A stretch of DNA of 18,891 nucleotides from an uncultured Odoribacter sp. (GTDB lineage Bacteria; Bacteroidota; Bacteroidia; Bacteroidales; Marinifilaceae), in the NCBI GenBank assembly GCA_900541415.1, contig UQJP01000042.1:1-18891 (forward strand), written 5' to 3'. Below, one piece after another: positions 14,861 through 18,891 of the stretch. Position 1 is the first letter of the stretch. The number at the start of each line of letters is the position of its first letter. The notes under the pieces were generated by a model, which did no database searches, was not told the origin of the DNA, and worked only from the letters and a program-made list of their open reading frames with translations. A program made the position numbers and the translations under genes.

Positions 14861-16621
14861 ATGGCGAAGTATTGTTTGTTATTTTTAGTATGGTGTGTCA
14901 CCATGAGTTCGTTATCTGCCCAGGAAAAGCCGGGTGTGAAAGATTTCAATGAGTTGAAGGATACTAAACCGATCGACCAGCAGGCATGGGATCAGTGTGG
15001 AAAGAAAGTCGTTGTGAGCTGGGGAACGAAGGATGTGCGTTACAGTAAGACAAATGTTCCTGGTATCGGGAAGGTGGAAAAGAAATGGAAAACCTCTGCC
15101 TGGAAAGGTGAGCGTGTACACGAACAGGCTTTGATTTGGGGTGGCGTGGATTGTAAGGGGATTACTCCCGTGGTATCCGATTTGGTTGGTGCAGGTGGAG
15201 CAAGGATTCCGGCTGCCGCCGTGAAAGCAAATTTTGTGCGTTATGTGATGACGGATGAATTGAACAAGGGAGGCAAAGGAGGATGTGGATACCGTCCTGA
15301 TAAATCGAAATTCGATTCTTCTTTGGTGGCAGATATGATCGATGTGATCCCTGTTCGTGATTTGGAGGCCCGCAATACCCAGCCTGTTTGGGTAAGTATT
15401 CAGGTGCCCGGAGATGCAAAAGCTGGTGTTTATAAAGGTAAAGTAAAGTTTCAGACGGCAGGTGTTAAGCTGCCTGCTTTGGATATAGAATTACGGGTGT
15501 TGGACAAAAGTTTGCCTGCACCGAAAGATTGGGCGTTCCACCTGGATTTGTGGCAACATCCGTTTTCAGTAGCCCGTTACCATAATGTGCCGTTGTGGAG
15601 CGATGAACATTTGGAATTGATGCGTCCGGTGATGAAAATCTTGTCGGATGCCGGACAAAAAGTGATTACTGCTACGTTGCTGCATGCGCCGTGGGGAGGT
15701 CAGACACACGACAAATTCGAATCGATGGTGATGCGGGTTAAAAAACTCGACGGGAGTTGGAGCTTCGACTATGCGGTGTTCGATAAATGGGTGGAATTTA
15801 TGATGAGTATGGGAATCGGCCAGCAAATTAATTGTTTTTCTTTAATTCCGTGGAAACTTTCTTTCCAGTATTTCGATCAGGCATCCAATACTTTGAAATT
15901 TTTGGATACAAAGGTTGGAACGGAAGAATATAACGATTATTGGCGTGATTTTTTAAAGGATTTTGCTGCTCATCTGAAACAGAAAGGGTGGTTTGAAATA
16001 ACAACGATAGCCATGGACGAGCGTCCTATGGAGGCTATGCGGAAAGCAATCAAGTTGGTGAAAGAAGCCGATCCCAATTTTAAAGTTGCTTTGGCAGGAA
16101 ATTACCATAAGGAAATAGAAGCCGATTTGTATGATTATTGTGTGGCTTCCGGACAAGTTTTTCCTCCGGATGTATTGGCAGCCCGCAAGGCCGCCGGGAA
16201 AATCAGTACGGTTTACACCTGTTGTACAGAGCCTTATCCGAATACTTTTTCATTTTCTCCTACTGCTGAAGCTGTGTGGTTGCCTGTGTATGCTTCTGCC
16301 AAAGGTTTCGATGGATATTTGCGCTGGGCTTATAATAGCTGGACAGAAGATCCGCTTCCGGATACCCGCTTCCACACCTGGGCAGCCGGAGATTGCTATT
16401 TAGTTTATCCGGGCGGGCGTTCTTCTATCCGGATGGAACGTTTGGTGGAAGGGATTCAAATGTTTGAAAAAATCCGTATTCTACGTGAGCAATATAAAGA
16501 TCAGCCAGAAAAGTTGGCAGCTTTGGAAAAAGTTTTAGCCGGCTTTAATATTCCGGAATTGCCTAAGCGTTCCGCAGCAGAGATGGTGAATGCGGTTTGT
16601 GCAGAACTTAATAAGTTTTGA
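14861..16621 (+). CDS. Secreted GH123 (DUF4091) glycoside hydrolase
   Basis: The 586-residue protein has a signal peptide ending SLSAQ (about residue 20), a beta-sandwich N-terminal domain (to about 215, with PVWVSIQVPGDAKAGVYKG), and a TIM-barrel catalytic domain. The barrel carries TTIAMDERPMEAM with Asp386-Glu387, the adjacent acid pair used by GH123 enzymes for substrate-assisted removal of terminal N-acetylgalactosamine, and the C-terminal GYLRWAYNSWTEDPLPDTRF and SSIRMERLVEGIQMFEKIRI typical of the former DUF4091. Characterised members act on glycosphingolipid or related GalNAc-ended glycans. No SusC/SusD, sulfatase or other glycosidase is nearby, so this is an isolated gene. It is followed by a terminator. 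The exact substrate is not visible. Confidence 0.88.
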   Translation: MAKYCLLFLVWCVTMSSLSAQEKPGVKDFNELKDTKPIDQQAWDQCGKKVVVSWGTKDVRYSKTNVPGIGKVEKKWKTSAWKGERVHEQALIWGGVDCKGITPVVSDLVGAGGARIPAAAVKANFVRYVMTDELNKGGKGGCGYRPDKSKFDSSLVADMIDVIPVRDLEARNTQPVWVSIQVPGDAKAGVYKGKVKFQTAGVKLPALDIELRVLDKSLPAPKDWAFHLDLWQHPFSVARYHNVPLWSDEHLELMRPVMKILSDAGQKVITATLLHAPWGGQTHDKFESMVMRVKKLDGSWSFDYAVFDKWVEFMMSMGIGQQINCFSLIPWKLSFQYFDQASNTLKFLDTKVGTEEYNDYWRDFLKDFAAHLKQKGWFEITTIAMDERPMEAMRKAIKLVKEADPNFKVALAGNYHKEIEADLYDYCVASGQVFPPDVLAARKAAGKISTVYTCCTEPYPNTFSFSPTAEAVWLPVYASAKGFDGYLRWAYNSWTEDPLPDTRFHTWAAGDCYLVYPGGRSSIRMERLVEGIQMFEKIRILREQYKDQPEKLAALEKVLAGFNIPELPKRSAAEMVNAVCAELNKF

Positions 16622-16696
16622 GAGGAGTATACGTAAAGACTGTATTCATTGAGATGTTGTCTTTAGATAAATTTGAATTGTATTATAAAAAGAAGC

Positions 16697-16733
16697 AAAC
16701 GTCACCTAATCCGGGTGACGTTTCTCTTTTTTG
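16697..16733 (+). terminator. Intrinsic terminator after the GH123 gene
   Basis: AAACGTCACC (16697-16706) and GGTGACGTTT (16714-16723) form a ten-base-pair stem with a seven-base loop, followed by CTCTTTTTTG. The remaining stretch up to 16897 is AT-rich and shows no gene or clear signal. Confidence 0.92.
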
Positions 16734-16897
16734 AGTTTGTGTAAAGGTGGTTTGTATAGGCTTAATGTTATATATATCGTATTAAACTCTGCTTAATTTA
16801 TCGAGATTAAAAAGAGCCAGCAATGCACTTATTTCTATTCAGGATAGATGTTTTCAGCATAAAGAAATTAGCATTACTTTTTATTGGGGGGAAGAAC

Positions 16898-17401
16898 TTA
16901 GTTTTTATATAGTTTTTTGGTTTTAGAATTTTCGAGTGGATTTTCTTTAGTAATGATTTCATTTTCTGAATTTAATAAAATGAAATTTGTATTTATGAGC
17001 TGATTTGTTTTTTGTATCGTACCGGGTGCGTCGTATATTACGCTAATATCTAAGTTATGCAGGGAACAATAGGCATTAAATGTTTTTGTACTGTTGGTTC
17101 TTATTACATATATATAGGGAATTTTTGTATGTTGATTTAGAAAATTATTGATTGAAGGTAAATTACTTAAACATACGCCACAGTCCCCTTCTAAAAATAC
17201 AATACATTTGTATGAAGTAAGGTTTAAAAATGATTTTAAGTTTGTGGATGAACTATCATGATGAGTAATTTTAATTTCTTGTTCAGGTATTTTGAATTTT
17301 ATGTAATTCTTATTTGAGGAATGATTTTGACAAGAAAATAAGATTAGTAAGAGAAAACAGATACTAATTTTTATAATCATATTTATATAGTTGATATTCA
17401 T
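16898..17401 (-). CDS. Thioredoxin-like lipoprotein (CGVC)
   Basis: The product (167 residues from ATG 17401, or 160 from ATG 17380) has a lipoprotein signal ending LILFSC (Cys24 of the longer form), a short linker, and a thioredoxin-like fold with CIVFLEGDCGVC, the redox pair being Cys74 and Cys77, then SLHNLDISVIYD and TNFILLNSENEI. It resembles the small TlpA/redoxin-type lipoproteins that accompany BF3164-like propeller genes. It lacks the conserved cis-Pro context in an obvious form, so activity is not certain. Both possible starts overlap the end of the upstream propeller gene, so the two are coupled. Low GC compared with the host genes suggests an accessory locus. It could keep the cysteines of the neighbouring exported peptide in the right state; that is inference. 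Confidence 0.72.
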   Translation of the reverse strand: MNINYINMIIKISICFLLLILFSCQNHSSNKNYIKFKIPEQEIKITHHDSSSTNLKSFLNLTSYKCIVFLEGDCGVCLSNLPSINNFLNQHTKIPYIYVIRTNSTKTFNAYCSLHNLDISVIYDAPGTIQKTNQLINTNFILLNSENEIITKENPLENSKTKKLYKN

Positions 17402-18407
17402 AGTCTTTGTTCATTACTATACAATATAAGTTATCTTCATCCACTGCAATTCCATTAGGAAGCCCTTCATGTATCTCATATTGGAGTTGTGGAGTTCCAT
17501 CCCAATTGAAAACGAGGATTTTTTTGGGTTCAGGTTCATTGTCTTTGGTTAATTCTCCTTCATATATACAGTATATGTTCTCATTTGTAGCATAAATGTT
17601 GTCACAGCCCACGACGGTCAGGGGAGTTGTTCCAATCCACTTAGGTTTGAAGCCTTCAACGCTTTTGTATATAGGTTCGTTAAAATATTTTATGGTATTT
17701 GATGTAATCGCATTGTTTTTTACATCGAATATTTCTAATACACCACCAATATAGGTTATTGTTGCTAATTTACTTCCATCAGGCCTCAACACGCATTGAG
17801 GGGCATAATTAAAAATAGCTCGATTTTCTTCTTTATCGATGACGAGTTTAGGATAATTATCAAATTGATGAGATATTTTGTTGTTGGTATCCGTAATCGC
17901 AAATCTTACCTGGGCATTCCCTCTAATTATAAATGCATCGTTAAAAGGGATTGCTTGTAACACGAAAAATGGAATGCTATCTAATTTTATTTCGGAGAAA
18001 GAGGTTGTATTTTGTGCTAATACATCAGGGATGTTGTATTTTATGATCTTTCTTAAATTAGCTTCATAGGTTGTTAATGTTTTAGTTTTAGGGTTATAAT
18101 TTAAAGAGGAAGGAAATATAACTTCACCCGGACCACGTCCTTTATTACCAAAACTTCCTATATGTTTGCCATTTATTTTATTGAAGATATGAAAACAAGT
18201 ATCTCTGTTGTATGAATCATGCACAATTAAAAGGCTGTCCACAATAATCATTTCTTGAGGAGATGAGAATATAAATGTTGTGTTTAGAACACTACCTTTT
18301 AATTCTTTTTTTAATGGTATATTTATTCCTGTATATTGGATTTTTTCTTGAGTACAAGAAGATATAAAGAATATAGGAACCAATATGCTGAATATAAATT
18401 TTTTCAT
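17364..18407 (-). CDS. BF3164-like six-bladed beta-propeller lipoprotein
   Basis: The 347-residue protein has a lipoprotein signal (MKKFIFSILVPIFFISSC, Cys18) and repeating beta-propeller blades, including HIGSFGNKGRGPGEVIFPSS (about 80-100), the hallmark motif of the BF3164/TolB-like six-bladed family, and later blades with YATNENIYCIYEG and ILVFNWDGTPQ. It ends in TAG (17366-17364), showing that TAG serves as a stop in the host part of this window. Members are outer-membrane or periplasmic lipoproteins of Bacteroidetes with unknown molecular function, often next to NVEALA-type peptides, as here. It lies 60 bases after the peptide gene, across a hairpin. Confidence 0.85.
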   Translation of the reverse strand: MKKFIFSILVPIFFISSCTQEKIQYTGINIPLKKELKGSVLNTTFIFSSPQEMIIVDSLLIVHDSYNRDTCFHIFNKINGKHIGSFGNKGRGPGEVIFPSSLNYNPKTKTLTTYEANLRKIIKYNIPDVLAQNTTSFSEIKLDSIPFFVLQAIPFNDAFIIRGNAQVRFAITDTNNKISHQFDNYPKLVIDKEENRAIFNYAPQCVLRPDGSKLATITYIGGVLEIFDVKNNAITSNTIKYFNEPIYKSVEGFKPKWIGTTPLTVVGCDNIYATNENIYCIYEGELTKDNEPEPKKILVFNWDGTPQLQYEIHEGLPNGIAVDEDNLYCIVMNKDYEYQLYKYDYKN

Positions 18408-18425
18408 ATGCTTTTTGAAATAAAT

Positions 18426-18460
18426 AAATAAGGTTACCTTATTGTGAGATAGCCTTATTT
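18426..18460 (-). promoter_or_regulatory. Intercistronic hairpin with two competing 5' arms
   Basis: On the minus strand AAATAAGG (18460-18453) and AATAAGG (18443-18437) can each pair with CCTTATTT (18433-18426), which is followed by an AT-rich run. It lies between the NVEALA peptide stop and the propeller start. It may be a weak terminator or RNA-processing site giving more peptide than lipoprotein transcript. Confidence 0.45.
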
Positions 18461-18467
18461 AGGTTTT

Positions 18468-18719
18468 TTAATTACATGAATGCGAACCTGTCAGGCTTCC
18501 TTTACCACTAACATTTGTTCCACATTCCCCACATGTTGCTTCGCATTTTTTTGAACTGCCTACGCATCTCCAGCTTGCTGTTGTTTCTCCGGCAGCGTTT
18601 GCAGAAGCTTCAATGCGATCTATTAAAAGGTTAAATGAAGAATCTTCTTTTACAATCTTTGTGTTTATTCTTATGGCGGTTACAGCGACGAAAGACACGG
18701 TAACGGTTTTCTTTTTCAT
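18468..18719 (-). CDS. NVEALA-type exported cysteine-rich peptide
   Basis: An 83-residue peptide begins MKKKTVTVSFVAVTAI, a leader like that of the Bacteroidetes NVEALA family, followed by LIDRIEASANAAGE (32-45) at the place of the family's NVEALA motif. The C-terminal half is small, polar and has five cysteines (52, 59, 63, 66, 82) in KKCEATCGECG and SHSC. Family members are thought to be exported, with removal of the leader; their role is unknown. The odd cysteine number means at least one is free or pairs with another molecule. It is the first gene of the three-gene minus-strand locus. The match of the motif is loose, so the family call is likely rather than certain. The 172 bases upstream are very AT-rich and I could not identify a promoter there. 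Confidence 0.72.
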   Translation of the reverse strand: MKKKTVTVSFVAVTAIRINTKIVKEDSSFNLLIDRIEASANAAGETTASWRCVGSSKKCEATCGECGTNVSGKGSLTGSHSCN

Positions 18720-18891
18720 TATTAAATTTTTAATTCGTATTAAGGTTTTACGTTGGGATTAACATTGTTTTTTACAACAGAATTCCGTAATGCTCACTAA
18801 CATTTCAAAAAATACTTTATTTGTTTATCTGTTAGCATTATTAACTGCTATGCAAATAAAATATAATATTAATTAATTTACAATATTTTAT

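Noticed and set aside
18788..18840. Imperfect inverted repeat TAATGCT...TAACA / TGTTAGCATTA near the right edge
   Set aside because: One arm carries a three-base insertion and the loop is about 26 bases in very AT-rich DNA; chance is likely.

Overview
The window looks like a chromosomal segment of a Bacteroidales bacterium, with an integrated tailed phage occupying roughly the left half. The host assignment rests on the gene order ftsX - DUF3098 - uppP - truB followed by queA, on a promoter of the Bacteroidetes type (TTTG, 19 bases, TATATTTG) in front of a tRNA pair, on weak use of Shine-Dalgarno sequences, and on an NVEALA-type peptide next to a BF3164-like propeller lipoprotein. I cannot name the genus from the sequence.

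Positions 1-9570 are the right-hand end of a prophage. From left to right they hold: a small secreted Cys4 protein (51-332); an AT-rich cargo block with a possible cysteine-hydrolase effector (340-1113), a 50-residue protein (1138-1290) and a frameshifted multi-pass membrane protein (1290-1822); a terminator; tail and receptor-binding genes (1992-3534); a long tail fibre with a C-terminal S74 chaperone (3548-5587); an accessory structural protein (5590-6141); a tightly overlapping late/lysis block (6152-7991) with an HExxH membrane protein, a holin, a DUF5675 protein and a lipoprotein with a C-terminal membrane anchor that fits a unimolecular spanin; and a convergent tyrosine integrase (9464-7971).

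The most striking observation is that three prophage genes continue in frame, with clear homology-like sequence, across TAG codons at 165, 4028, 5153 and 5680. Where context is readable, each TAG sits where glutamine is expected, most clearly inside a 14-residue repeat of the fibre. This suggests TAG-to-Gln recoding of the phage, or at least programmed readthrough. One TAA (5417) inside the fibre chaperone and a 2-base slip at about 1300 do not fit recoding and keep decay as a serious alternative. A host-side gene ends in TAG (17364-17366), so TAG looks like an ordinary stop for the host.

Positions 9543-9832 hold a complete small tRNA operon on the minus strand: promoter, tRNA-Gly(GCC), tRNA-Leu(UAA) and terminator. 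The 3' end of tRNA-Leu faces the prophage and is the natural candidate for the attachment site.

Positions 10021-13973 are housekeeping genes: ftsX (division ABC permease), a DUF3098 membrane protein, uppP (undecaprenyl-PP phosphatase), truB (tRNA pseudouridine 55) and queA (queuosine), closed by a strong terminator. Positions 14007-16733 hold an M48 metalloprotease lipoprotein and a secreted GH123 glycosidase, again closed by a terminator.

Positions 16898-18719 are an AT-rich accessory locus on the minus strand: an NVEALA-type cysteine-rich exported peptide, a BF3164-like six-bladed propeller lipoprotein and a thioredoxin-like (CGVC) lipoprotein. An intercistronic hairpin after the peptide gene may set their expression ratio. 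No intergenic stretch exceeds about 280 bases.
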